Assembly (NCBI GenBank): GCA_964035575.1
Contig: OZ037876.1
Span: forward strand, 1 to 64,000
Reading direction: 5' to 3'
Length of the DNA: 64,000 nucleotides
Origin: Rhynchopus sp. YZ270_cl-10
Lineage: Eukaryota > Euglenozoa > Diplonemea > Diplonemida > Diplonemidae
In this document: piece after piece, positions 38,638 to 49,917 of the stretch
Layout of the letters: every line of letters begins with the position of its first letter
Numbering within the stretch: the stretch's first letter is position 1
Position numbers and translations under genes: made by a program
Notes under the pieces: generated by a model
Database searches by the model: none
Told to the model about the DNA's origin: nothing
The model's input: only the letters and a program-made list of their open reading frames with translations

Positions 38638-38803
38638 TTGCCCTTTTTCTTAACATTGCTCTAAGCACCAACATGTACTGGTAAACATGCCAGTAGTGGT
38701 GAATAATGTGGGTAGGAATGGTCTGGGCAACGTGGTGGGGTGTATCAACAACACATGTGTATGGTGATGTGGAAACAATGTTCACATGGAAAAATGTAAA
38801 AAA

Positions 38804-39116
38804 GAAACGCTTCTCCAGTTCAAGCCATTGAGTTGGAAACACCCTCACTCTGCTCTGTGCTGCGATCCTTGAACTGTCCACTGCAGGAGTTATGAGCTGC
38901 TCTGTGAGACCAGCCTGGCCCGGTTCACCCCATTTCACTCTGATTGTTGCCCTGGTTTACACCAAGGCCGCAAACAGGACAGTAGACTAACACGGACAAC
39001 ACATCAACACAGAAGTTGAAGGTGCCTTTGGTCCACCTCAAAGAGTGCCCAGTTCTGGAGAAGCTTGCCCCCCCAGAAGCTAGGGGTTTCAGGATGCAGC
39101 CAACACATCCCGGCTC
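38804..39116 (-). ncRNA. 7SL: 7SL RNA (unit 2)
   Basis: Copy of the gene at 16432. Confidence 0.85.
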
Positions 39117-39270
39117 AATAGATACCATATTGTCGGAATACAAGACAGGGTTGTCTAGTTGGAGGTGGGTCAGGTCAAAAACGTGGTTTTGAAGATCCTC
39201 ACTTCTTGTGTGTGTTTTTTTTTTTGCTTTGCACAAAGACACACAAAGACAATCATGCTAACGTAAAAAA

Positions 39271-39380
39271 GGCCAGTCTCTTTCGAAACTAGCCATGTTT
39301 TGACAAAGTTGTGTGAGAAGAGTAATCTTCATGCTTCCATACCAATGAAGTACAGAAACTGTAGCTTTAGAAATCGTTGG
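39271..39380 (-). ncRNA. SL: Spliced-leader RNA (SL-b, unit 2)
   Basis: Copy of the gene at 16899. Confidence 0.93.
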
Positions 39381-39605
39381 TTGCTCTTTTTCTCTACACA
39401 GCTTTCGACATGTATATGCTCAGGGAAGCATGCCAGTAGCATAAACCATATGGTCGTTTTTTGAAACCAATATTTCAATGGGTTACTGCAGCCTGCCACT
39501 TGCCACCTGTGGGTGATGGGTATGTCTGCACATATGTGTTGGTCTGGGAAGCATGAAGAAGACACCAGTGTAAAAAATACGTGTGATCCGGGGGACAAAA
39601 AAAAA

Positions 39606-39706
39606 GTTGATACTTTCTCGATTAATGCGTGTCATCCTTGCGCAGGGACCATGCTAATCTTCTCTGTATCGATCCAATTTTAACGGATGTCCCATTTCTG
39701 GGGTCC
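39606..39706 (-). ncRNA. U6: U6 spliceosomal snRNA (unit 2)
   Basis: Copy of the gene at 17234. Confidence 0.97.
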
Positions 39707-39849
39707 AGTATATATGCACAAGGTGGTTGACAAGACAGGGGCCCCTTGTTGGAGTTGGGTCAGGGTCTGAATGTGGTTCTAAACTTCTGCTGTTGTTGTG
39801 TGGGTTTTTTTGCTTCTTGTGCACAAGACGATCGTGTTAACGTAAAAAA

Positions 39850-39959
39850 GGCCAGTCTCTTTCGAAACTGGCCATGTTTTGACAAAGTTGTGTGAGAAGA
39901 ATAATCTTCATGCTTCCATACCAATGAAGTACAGAAACTGTAGCTTTAGAAATCGTTGG
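39850..39959 (-). ncRNA. SL: Spliced-leader RNA (SL-c, unit 2)
   Basis: Copy of the gene at 17478. Confidence 0.93.
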
Positions 39960-40268
39960 TTGCCCTTTTTCTCTACAATGTTCTAAGTGCCAACATGTTC
40001 TGGGAATCATGCCATATGTATCATTATTATGGTGGGTTTTTTTTCTAACATAGCCGTAGAGTGGCTTATAAACATACCTAAGGATGCCCAATGTGCTCGA
40101 AAGTCCAAAAATCTTGGGAATACGGGATATTTGGGCTCATTTGAGTCAATTGCGTGGTCGTACAATTTAATCTGAGCATTACACATATCCTAATCACCAA
40201 AATATTCGAAGAACATGGGAATCATGTGTGTTTTTTGGGTTTGCACAAGGTGATGTTAACGTAAAAAA

Positions 40269-40378
40269 GGCCAGTCTCTTTCGAAACTGGCCATGTTTTG
40301 ACAAAGTTGTGTGAAGAATATAATCTTCATGCTTCCATACCAATGAAGTACAGAAACTGTAGCTTTAGAAATCGTTGG
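40269..40378 (-). ncRNA. SL: Spliced-leader RNA (SL-d, unit 2)
   Basis: Copy of the gene at 17897. Confidence 0.93.
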
Positions 40379-40702
40379 TTGCCCTTTTTCTCTACAATGT
40401 TCTAGGTACCCACTTGTTCTGGGAAGCCTTCTGCCAATGTCTATAATACGGTTGCTTTTTCGTACCTGACATCTTGGTCACTGTGAAGGTTCTACATAAA
40501 AATATCCTTAAGTGTGATCCTACATAAGGATATTCTACAGAGTCAACAGTGGCTTCTGAAGGGGAACAAGTGTCACAAATATGGTTTTGCAGGCGATATA
40601 AAAATGGGGTGCAGTAAGCACTTGTGTGTTATGTCATGTGTGAATCGTGTGTGTTTTTGGGTTTGCTTCTTGTGCACAAGACGATCATGCTAACGTAAAA
40701 AA

Positions 40703-40812
40703 GGCCAGTCTCTTTCGAGACTGGCCATGTTTGACAAAGTTGTGTGAGAAGATATAATCTTCATGCTTCCATACCAATGAAGTACAGAAACTGTAGCTTT
40801 AGAAATCGTTGG
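40703..40812 (-). ncRNA. SL: Spliced-leader RNA (SL-e, unit 2)
   Basis: Copy of the gene at 18331. Confidence 0.93.
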
Positions 40813-40931
40813 TTGCCTTTTTTCTCTACAACGTTCTGAGTACAGACGTGTCCTGGGAAGCATGCCAGTAGTGTAAAAAATATGATGGTTTTTTTGTACC
40901 TAACATCTTGTACACTGAGAAGGTTCTGCAC

Positions 40932-43900
40932 AAGTGGAAGCCTATATAAGGATATTCATAAGAGTCAAAAGGGGCTTCTGAAGGGGTATATGGGTAGTAT
41001 GAGCTCATATGAATCCATTAAAAGCGTCTATGGCATGATCTAAGCATCACATAATTTCTGAAATCAATACCAACCACAATTTACGGCTATTTTTCCAGCA
41101 ATAGCCGTATCATGGCTTATAACCATACCTAAGGATGTCCAATATGCTGGAAAAGTTAATAATCTTGGGTATATAGGGTTTTTGGGCACATTTGAGTCAA
41201 TTGCGGGGTCTTACGATTTAATCTGAGCATCACACATATCCTAATCACCTATATAATCGAAAAACACATACAAAATGACCTACATAGCCGTAAAATGACC
41301 CAAATGTGCATATTCGGGTTGAAATTTCATTTTTTCGGAAAGTTTTTTTTTCTCAACAATTACATGGGTGAGTTCCGAGTACATTATGGGGTCGTAAGTT
41401 TTTATTCAAGCATCACACATTATGTAGAATAATTTATGCCATACAATGTTACCAAAAAAAGTCGATTTTTGGTCACTTTTTCAAAAATATGAAAATTCGA
41501 TTTTTGGGTACTAGATAGGTCTTTCCGGTGCAAAAACGACCGTTAAATGGATTCTCCGGGGTCCTAAGGCCCCAAAAATCACTTTTGGACACACGGGCAA
41601 TATCCCAGTATACCCTAGGAAATTGGTGGGAACCCAAAAATTGGCCTCAAAATCCGACCAAAACCAAGGTTTCTGTAGAGGTACATGTGAACCTCATGTG
41701 TGTTCTGGAGACCCATTTTGTTTTTAAAAGTGAATCTAAATAGCCAAAAATTTAAAACTCTTGTAGCGCATTCGGAATAGAGGGGGTATTCGCGAAAACC
41801 TGTGCGAAACATTTATCAATTCAGGTCTGACCCACATGGTCATGACCCCATATTTTGGGTGCGGAAAACACCCTATCTGTTGACCTACCGGCTTGTATGC
41901 CTGTATACCTGGTTGGGTCAACTTTTTGAAAATTTCCTGGGCCATATACCCTATTTGGGCCCCCTGAATCCATTGCGACATCGTTTTTTCACATCCGAGT
42001 GAAAACTAATATATAGGATAACCCATGGGTATGGGTACCTCGCTCAATACCCCTAAAATCAGTGCTTTTGAAAATGACCTTATGGAAAAATGTATCCAAA
42101 ATATTGAAACATGTTCTCCTGGCATCTGCAACACGATATTTTGGGCCCCCTGGGCCCCGGGGGCCCTACGGGCCCCCATATTCGCGAAAAGTTGGGCATC
42201 CCAGCTAGTGGGTCGGTACTGGGTATACAAACATCCCCCCAAAAAGTGAGATTTTGACCCCCCAAAAATGGCCATTTTTTTACTCCCCGGGACCTTCTCA
42301 GGTGTGTATTCGGACCCTCTCGTGGTCTTAAACCGGATTTTTGGGGCCCCCACACCCTGGAATACCCCCCATAGTGTCGTTTTTTCACCCGCAGGGCCGA
42401 TTTTTTAGAAAAAATTTGGTTTTTAAGGAACAACATTTACCCTGCGACACCTTGAAAAACAGGTGATTTTTGCCTTTTTCAGTTGTGTGTGTGCAGTGCC
42501 GAATTCCCCAGGCTTGGTGAAAGTTGTGCCTCCAATACCCCTATGTGGGTTGGAAAAATCAAATAAAGATAAAATTTTGAGGCAGCCTGGGGGTGTGCTA
42601 TGGTAAACAATTTGTGTGTGTAAAAATACCCCTAAAAAACACCCTAAAAATGGCTGTTTTTCGCCTATTTTTGGGGGTCGCCTGAGCTATTTTTTTTATT
42701 GTTTTGGCTTTTCCTGGGACCTGAAAATAGGGTCCTGGGCCCAATATGTCCCAATGAGGCCATTGGAATATCGATTTTTTCCAGATATGGGCCTCCTAGA
42801 CCGAAATTTTTGATTTTGGTGTTGCAAAAATTTTCGAAAATCCTGAAAAGTGCCCAAAAACACGTAAAAACACGTGTATAGGCACACCCTATCGGCCCCC
42901 AGCATTGCCCAGGATTGTTGCAAATTTTCCCTGCATGGGGGCCCTCCGGGCCCCCTGGACCCATTGCGACCCGATTGGTTCACATTCCTGGAAAATTTGG
43001 TCCCTAAGACACATACGTGGTTAACATACCCCTGAAAAACACCCTATTTTTGACCCTAAAAAACACCCTATTTTTGACCCTGAAAACATGATTTTAGCAA
43101 ATAGGGCAACTAGTTTGGTGATCCAGCGACCGACTCATGGGCCCAGTATGTCCAACAGGGCCATATGTTTGGTAAATTTTACCGGGGGCAAGGGGATGTA
43201 CAAAAAAAAAGTGGATTTTTTACCTTAAAAAAATGGCCAAAAATAGGCCAAAAATGGCCATTTTTCGGCCATGTGACCCCCACAGCAACCCTATATAGAC
43301 CCCAAAAAACCTAATATTTTTTTCCCAGCGATGTGTCCTGGGGGCCCTTCGGGCCCCCAGGACACATCGCAACCCCGTTTTTTCAAAAAGTTGGCCCTAC
43401 GGGCCAACTTTTTGAGGTGGCCTGTAGGGTGACCCCTTCAAAAAGCTGGAACCCGGATTTTGGGGTCAGGGGTCCCTTTATGCACTTTTATGTATAAAAA
43501 AATGTCTGGGGCGAGAAAATGCAAATTTTTGCCTGCAAACACACTGCATACTACGACAGGACCATATTCCATCTTATCAGGAAAAATTTCGGAGGTGTTA
43601 GTCATAAAAACAATTTAAAATTTTTTGAAAAAACATGAGATCTGGATAAAAGTTTTGACTGTACCTGTGGAAGGTGGGATTTTGCCTGTGTTTTGACTTT
43701 TTTTTTCAGTAAATAAACTTCTACTCATCTCCGGAGGCCGTCCGAGGTCGCAATTAACTCATTTTGACACTTTAGGGCCATATACCGCCCGTTTTTTCAA
43801 AAAGTTGAAAATTTTGGCCCCCAGGATTGGGTACAGCGTGTACTGAACCCTGATTTTCGAAAAATCTCAACTTTTGAAATTCGTCACTTATGGCAGCATG

Positions 43901-45545
43901 TATCTGACACCCAATTTTGACTTTTCCCGTGAATCCATTCTGGTGCATATACACTATCTGGCACCCCTGAGTCCATTGCGGGGTCGTTTTTTCAAAAAGT
44001 CGACCGGACTAATACCTAATATGACCCTGGGTATAGCGTACCGTCTCAGAAACACCCCAAAATCAGTGTTTTTGAAGGGTTCTCACAGCTAAAATCGATG
44101 AAAAAATGTCAAAATCACTTTCCCGTGACCCAATAGCGTGAAATATGGCCCATGTGGGCCCCCAGGACCTATAACACCCCCAATCGGTCGATTCCATGCA
44201 TATTTCACACCCCCAGATATATGTGCCCATGGGGTGCCAGACCCCAAAATCATGATTTTTTCATGATTTTTGGCCCGATGCACTGACCTGCAGGGCCATA
44301 CCGTCTACCGGGGCAACCATATTTTTGAAAAATCGGCCTTGCATAGGGCCCAGTATGTCCCACAGGGTATGTTGCCCCAGATTCAGGTCCCCGCACAAGC
44401 CAAACCAATATTTTAAAATCGATTTTTTTGAAAAAAATATTTTTCAAAAAAAATCGTGATTTTTGGGATTTTGGTGATTTTTACAGTTTTGCACACCCTG
44501 AAAATCGATTTTTTCGGCTCCGCCGGTGAAATATCGACATAATTTAGGTATGTTATGTGCATAATATACCCATTAGAGCCCATTCAATTCACATTCCGAC
44601 CATTTTTCGTGAAAAAATGCAACTTTTTGTCACCGTGACCCCCAAAAATGACGATTTTTTGGTCGATTTTTTCGGCCAAAAATTTCGTACCACAGGGCCA
44701 TACCATATACTGGGATTATCAACATTTTGAAAATACGGCCTGGTATTCGGGTCTATATGTCCCATGGGGCCCATAGTAACCTTACTGGGTCATGCCCAAA
44801 GCCAATCTTAATAGTAAAATTCGATTTTCTGTGAAAAATATTTTCACCAAAAAATCGACTTTTTTCAAAATATTTCTCAGTTAGACATTGTGTGATGCTC
44901 GGATCTGACCGTACGACCCCGCAATTGACTCAGATGTGCTCAAATACCCCATATACCCAAGAAAAATGCATTTTAGAGTGAAAATAAGGTTCGTACAGAG
45001 GTCATATGCCTGTGTACAGGTAAATTTGCCTGTAACCCCAATGTTTGAGCACCAGCTAAGTTGTAGAGAGGGCCTGATACTCGGATTTGACCGTGCAACC
45101 CCGCAATTGACTCAGATTGGCCCAAAAACCCTATATTCCCAAGATTTATGCATTTTCGTGCATATTTGAGGTATTTAGATATGGTTATATGCATTTTACA
45201 CCAAAATACAGGTGTTTGTTGCACCTGTAAAATTTGAGACATTATGTGATGCTCTAATCTGATCGTGCGACCCCGCAATTGACTCAAAAGTGCCCAAAAA
45301 CCCCATATACCCAAGACTTTTGCATTTTCGTGCATATTTGAGACATTTCCATATGATTATTAGCCATTTTACCCAAAATACAGGTGTTTGTTGCATAGTT
45401 GAAATTCTAGACATTGTGTGATGCTCGGATCTGAGCGTACGACCCCGCAATTGACTCAGATTGGCCCAAAAACCCTATATACCCAATATTTCTTCATTTT
45501 CGTGCATATTTGAGACATTCAGATATGGTTATATGCATTTTACAA
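40932..45545. other. Hairpin-rich spacer and satellite tail of unit 2
   Basis: Matches 18560-23650 of unit 1 except for the single 401-bp unit. The 170-bp satellite (44880-45545) is cut off after about four monomers, and the last ones differ from those of unit 1. No genes. Confidence 0.8.
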
Positions 45546-45670
45546 TATCATGTGGTATATCATGTGGCATATCATGTGGTATATCATGTGACATGATATA
45601 ATTATATCATGTGAAATATCATGTGGATAATATCACATGATATTTCACATGATATACACATGATCATGTG
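45546..45670. repeat. AT-rich palindrome of ATATCATGTG units
   Basis: ATATCATGTG repeats followed by their reverse complement. The core forms a perfect 22-bp stem (about 45604-45655) with a short loop, so a cruciform is possible. It begins exactly where unit 2 stops matching unit 1. Confidence 0.92.
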
Positions 45671-46751
45671 GGCCCACAAGTTACACACGAAAAAATTCGT
45701 GAGCTCAGTTAGTTGTCAAAGACGTCTTCCACCATGCACTGAGGAGATAATGATCCAACAATTTACAAGAAAGATTACTTAACCTACTGCTGGAAATTGC
45801 CAGGTCGTAGTAACACACAAAGTGTGCCTCCGTTCGGGAAGACCGGATATTCTAGAGACCAGAAAGGCCTCAAGAATATCTTCCGGTAGTCAAGGTAGAA
45901 CCGAGTGAACGGCCCAAGACCCCCGTGGAGAAGTTAAATTTTGTAATGCTATCAAGTAGAAACTGCGAACACTGTCTTACCCTCCTCAATACATGGTGGA
46001 ATATGTCTTTCACAACAAACCGAGCTCAAGAATTTTTAAACTTCCCTGAGGGAATGCGACACTACGCAAAATTTACCACCAGACCCTGTCTTCGTACACC
46101 TTCGGTGCAACACTGCAGACAGGCCAAACTGCGTTGGACTCAGAGGAATTCCTGCTGCAGGTATCAATGAGAACCAAGTCCCAGCAACAAGGGGCGCCTT
46201 TTGGCGGGCGTTGTTGAGGGTGTTTGGGGTGCAAAGTTTTCCACAATTTTGATGCGCGGGTACAGAAGTGTTGTCTTGTTCTTTCATCTCTAGGAATGTA
46301 AATGTCAATCGCGTTTAACTACCACTAGGGCTTGTTCAGTGAACCCACGAGGGGTCGAAGGGGGTTGGTTATCCCATATCTATCAAAGGTTGTGTCGACC
46401 AGGCGAATCCACTATGTTACGCTGTATGATGATAAATCCGAAGAAATAACAGTGCATAGCAACTGCAGGAAGTTTATTAAAAAGAGTGCCTCACGCTACA
46501 CAAACCACCACCCGCGATTGACTTAGATGTTCTTACAAAGAGAATTCAGAACAAAACAACACCCTGCCCCATACACACTAAATTGTCATGCTTCAAGAGC
46601 ATGCCTGGGCCAAAATTACTGTGACAAAAAAGGCAACAAGACCACCCACAAGGAGTGTGAAATGTGCACTGGTTTTCTGGGGGAACGCAATATTTTCTTG
46701 TGCCTCGTCCTCCGGAAGCAGAGGACAGACTTTCCGGAAGGTTTCCAAAGT

Positions 46752-46812
46752 CGAATTTCTTGCACCAGCTATGCTCCCTGGTTAATGGCTATAGCAGTGA
46801 CTGACAAAAGGT
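46752..46812. repeat. Short dispersed repeat, copy 1
   Basis: CAAAGTCGAATTTCTTGCAC...GCAGTGACTGACAAA, about 60 bp, repeated with about 90 percent identity at 47239-47302. Confidence 0.85.
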
Positions 46813-47238
46813 ACCCACCCGGCCCTTCCACCCCCAGAATTTCGTCCGCAATCCGTAGAATTGATACGGGTGCACGCGCGTGAGTTGTTGAATGTCGGAC
46901 ACGCGCCGAACCTTCTCATCGCAATCGTTGATACAGTCCAGATTTCACGATCCTGTGATGAGTGTAAATGTGGGGTGTGATTAAGTTATGGTCGCTTGGA
47001 AAAGAAGTTAATTGATGACTCCCCTGAATTTGAGGATGTAAAAAGACAGGGATGCAAAAGGTAGTGTAAAACCCCCATGTTTAGTGAAAATTGTATTTTT
47101 TGTGGGGGAGATGAAACCATACCTTGTCTGCACTGATTCGACCGATGCGCCTCTGGTTCTAAAAGTTGTTTTACAAACATGTCAATGCGAGGTTTTCTTT
47201 GGATTTTTTTGGGTAATTTTATGACCTACCAACGTCGT

Positions 47239-47302
47239 ACCAAAGTCAAATTTCTTGCACTAGCTATGCTCCCCGGGCCAATGGCAATAGCAGTGACTGA
47301 CA
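47239..47302. repeat. Short dispersed repeat, copy 2
   Basis: Direct repeat of 46752-46812. Confidence 0.85.
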
Positions 47303-47510
47303 AAGTATTCCCACCCTATCCCCCTATGAAGTGACTATGAAGTGAATTATTCAGTATTCTGCCTAAAACAAAAGGGTGGGGGAGATGTCTTTTTGTGATG
47401 TTTTTATAACAGCATGGGGGAGAGGGGGGGCGCACGTGATTGATTGGTTAGAGGCGCGGAGGCAAAAAAAAAAGTAAAAGGGACACGGTTGAAAAAAAAA
47501 AAATGAGAGT

Positions 47511-48480
47511 TTAGTCTTCACGGGGCCCGTGGTGTTCCTGCATATGAGCTTTCAACTCGTTTGCAGTATTACATTCGCACATACACAGAGGGCATGTTGT
47601 TTCATTAAAAATGTGATTGTGTGCTACACTACAGTGCTGGCTAAGCCCTCGTGTAGCAACCCTTTGTTTGCACCCTTGAATGGGACACTGGCGTTTGCAA
47701 ATGGTGCAGTTTTTACATTCACAAGAAATGCGCTCTCGATGTTTCGCATCATAGTGTGCGTAAATCGCATCGATGGTGAACGATGCCGAACACAAATGGC
47801 AATCGATCTTGGCTTCCTCACTTTCGTGTGAACCAGAAGTATTATCACTGTCACCACTGTCACCACTGTCACCACTGTCACCATTGTCACCATTGTCACC
47901 ATTGTCACCATTGTCACCATTGTCATCACTGTCAACCCCCCAAGGGCTGTCATTGCAAATGCAAAACGTGAGCACGGTTCCTTCCCTGTTGGGATCGGAA
48001 CGGAATGTCTGTCCGTACGCAGACCTTCGCACAATATGCCTCCCGAATCCGAGTTTCTGCAGTCGGGTCACCAAGCTCCTACTCGCATTGTCCCACGCTG
48101 GGCTGCTCGTGAAGCACGTGCAGAGCCGAATTGAATCGTACTCAAAAAAACACGGCTTTTGGTGGGGGTCCACTGGGGGCAGACTGGGGCTCGCAGCTGG
48201 GGCGTCGTCCTTGATGTGCTTGCTTTTCATCTCAAAAGCAAGCAGGTCACGCTCAAACGTCTGCTGCGATGCAGCTGACGCCCATCTCTTCCGGTCGCCG
48301 TTCATCCGCTCAAACGCCTCATCGGAGATCGACAGGCGATGAGCGTCTTCGGGATCGAACCAATGTTCCGCACTCATCACGTACGTCGACCGGGTGCTTC
48401 CGGGATTCGACCACTCGAGAAGAAAGACGAGCACGTGATAGCTCAACAGAGACCAAAGAAACTCCTTCTTGTGACTCCCC
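47511..48480 (-). CDS. Putative transposase, C-terminal part with C2H2 zinc fingers
   Basis: Continues the protein above in the next frame. A later ATG at 48377 (MSAEHWFDPEDAH) could also start a separate 288-residue protein. It contains an acidic (GDN/GDS)n repeat encoded by a 9-base microsatellite (47845-47930), then C2H2 fingers: CHLC-x12-H-x4-H, a Cys-rich middle finger, and CPLC-x12-H-x4-H at the C terminus. The fingers could bind the transposon ends. Confidence 0.5.
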
Positions 48481-49423
48481 CCCGAGAGAACCTCACAGGT
48501 ATGTCCTGATACCTGAAGAAAATGAGGACTTCCATGGCAATGCAAACGACGTGCATATTGCCCCTCGCACGACGCCTGATGAGGTAGAGGATATCTCGCG
48601 CAAGTGACCCCGTCATGTTCCCTCCCTCCCGACCTAGCACCTCTACTGTTGCTGCTGCCCCGCCAGGAAGTGCCTGCGCAATAATGGCGATGATGCCTTT
48701 GGTGTCGTGAAGGGCGGGGGTGACGGTGTAGCACGGCTGCACAAACTTGGCAGCCACGTTACAGGGAAAATGGGCATCCATTTCCTGTATGCTCAACCTC
48801 TTGCACCGGTGCATGAACTCGATGCGCGAGTCAATGGGCGTCGCGCAAAAGGCGCTGCGGTGGCCTTTGCCCCCGACACCGGAGAAGAGGGAGTGGAGTT
48901 CGCAGTGGTCGCCGCCCAGCTTGAACAAGCGTAGGGGAACTGAACGAAGGGGGGTGACGTAAGTCTTTTCCTGGATAGCAACGAGTTGCTGCAGGCCATT
49001 GAACACCCACCACCGGTAATACGCCGGTTTGCGTTTATCACACACAGTGAGATACCGAGACGCGTCAAGCCCGTTGGAGAGGGCGACCGCAACTCGTTGG
49101 CGACCAGTGCGGGCTCGGAATGCATTCCCAGGCTTGTACCCGTCCGCAGATATCAGGACGAAGGGTGCAACAGTGACCGTCGGAAGTGTACTGAGGAGGA
49201 GGGCGAGAGAGAGCGTGATGTTGCCAACGTGGTTGTCTGCGCACTTCTTGAGCACGGCCTCCTTTTTAGCCAGGGTTTTGTATGATAGTCCCAGAGGACA
49301 ACCCGTGGCCGCGTATACGGCTGCGCCGATCGCATCACATGTCCTCATCGACAACCCCAAGTCGAATCGGAGATCGCCAATGATGGCTCCGATTGCGAGG
49401 ACTGTTTTCGCGTGATATGACAT
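48443..49423 (-). CDS. Putative transposase, N-terminal part
   Basis: 326 residues from MSYHAKTVLAIGAI. A TATATAA lies 15 bases upstream on the same strand. Two Asp-containing motifs, LISADGYKPGNAF (about 92-104) and KLGGDHCELHSLF (about 187-199) followed by a Cys, are arranged as in DDE-type transposases (GGD...C). This assignment is tentative. The frame ends shortly after a G7 run near 48480, while the neighbouring frame continues with sensible protein (EFLWSLLSYHVLVFLLEW). One frame break, or a programmed shift, at the G run is likely. Confidence 0.5.
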   Translation of the reverse strand: MSYHAKTVLAIGAIIGDLRFDLGLSMRTCDAIGAAVYAATGCPLGLSYKTLAKKEAVLKKCADNHVGNITLSLALLLSTLPTVTVAPFVLISADGYKPGNAFRARTGRQRVAVALSNGLDASRYLTVCDKRKPAYYRWWVFNGLQQLVAIQEKTYVTPLRSVPLRLFKLGGDHCELHSLFSGVGGKGHRSAFCATPIDSRIEFMHRCKRLSIQEMDAHFPCNVAAKFVQPCYTVTPALHDTKGIIAIIAQALPGGAAATVEVLGREGGNMTGSLARDILYLIRRRARGNMHVVCIAMEVLIFFRYQDIPVRFSRGGVTRRSFFGLC

Positions 49424-49478
49424 CGTAGAAAAGTGTATATAAAGCTACCGTGTGTGTCCCTTTTACTTTCTTTTTAAA

Positions 49479-49649
49479 GTGTGTCTGTGTGTGATTGTGA
49501 GTGTGAGTGGGGTAAGTTGAAAGGGTGGGCGGAGGGTCGGGGGGAGGCTGAGGGGTAGAAAAAAAAGGGGGGGCGGGAGTTTCTTTTGTTTGATATTAGC
49601 AATAGTCATGATCTTCTTGGTTTTTTTTTTTTTTTCCCCTTCTGGTTTT
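49479..49649. other. Spacer, no gene
   Basis: GTGT-rich and T-rich low-complexity DNA. Confidence 0.6.
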
Positions 49650-49907
49650 CCAGGGAAATAGCTTGGTTTGAAAGCGGTCGTCGCCCGCTTCGAGTAAAAA
49701 GGCTTGGTCTCGCACCAGTAATGTCGCCGCAGGCAAAAAGAATAAAAGAGGGTACGGTGTACAATGCTGGGTTACATCACATAGTGACACAACAAACGGT
49801 TGGAAAATTTCTCCGCACGCAAAAAAAAAGGGGGGAGGTTTTTTTTCCTCTCCAAAATCCACAATTATGCGAGTCTCATAATTTAGTCTTAGTAGCTATT
49901 TCCCTGG
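49650..49907. mobile_element. 258-bp element with 14-bp perfect inverted ends (MITE-like)
   Basis: Starts CCAGGGAAATAGCT and ends AGCTATTTCCCTGG. It has no coding capacity. The flanks are T-rich on both sides, so the target duplication cannot be defined. Its ends do not match the transposon at 47466. Confidence 0.65.
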
Positions 49908-49917
49908 GTTTTTTTTT

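Larger units (their letters stand above)
25216..45545. repeat. Unit 2 of 22.4-kb tandem duplication
   Basis: Near-identical second copy of the block at 2832. It has one 401-bp repeat instead of three, lacks 12 nt inside LINE ORF1, and shows scattered single-base changes such as G to C near 36386. Homology stops inside the 170-bp satellite at about 45545, where an AT-rich palindrome begins. Confidence 0.93.
45671..47460. other. Intergenic region with decayed coding-like pieces
   Basis: No complete gene. Two plus-strand frames look faintly protein-like: 46332-46526 (HYVTLYDDKSEEITVHSNC) and 46527-46883 (NCHASRACLG...CEMCTGFLGE, Cys-rich). They lie next to each other in different frames, which suggests an old broken gene or transposon. 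I cannot name a family. Confidence 0.4.
47466..49478 (-). mobile_element. Probable DNA transposon with terminal inverted repeats
   Basis: Left end AAAAAAAGTAAAAGGGACAC followed by GGTTG. The right end, read inverted, is AAAGAAAGTAAAAGGGACAC followed by ACACGGTAG. So about 20 bp of inverted repeat, with a 4-bp insertion, bracket a 2-kb segment that codes on the minus strand for one long protein in two frames. I see no clean target-site duplication because the flanks are A-rich. Confidence 0.55.

Noticed and set aside
45925-46883. A protein-coding gene
   Set aside because: The frames are short, switch repeatedly and have no start or domain; listed only as decayed coding-like DNA.
47783-47971. 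Reading frame encoding a (CHH)n protein
   Set aside because: Product of the CACTGTCAC microsatellite that encodes GDN/GDS repeats on the other strand.
48497-48508. AGGTATGT on the plus strand as an intron donor
   Set aside because: The gene there runs on the minus strand, so the match to the predicted U1 target is coincidental.
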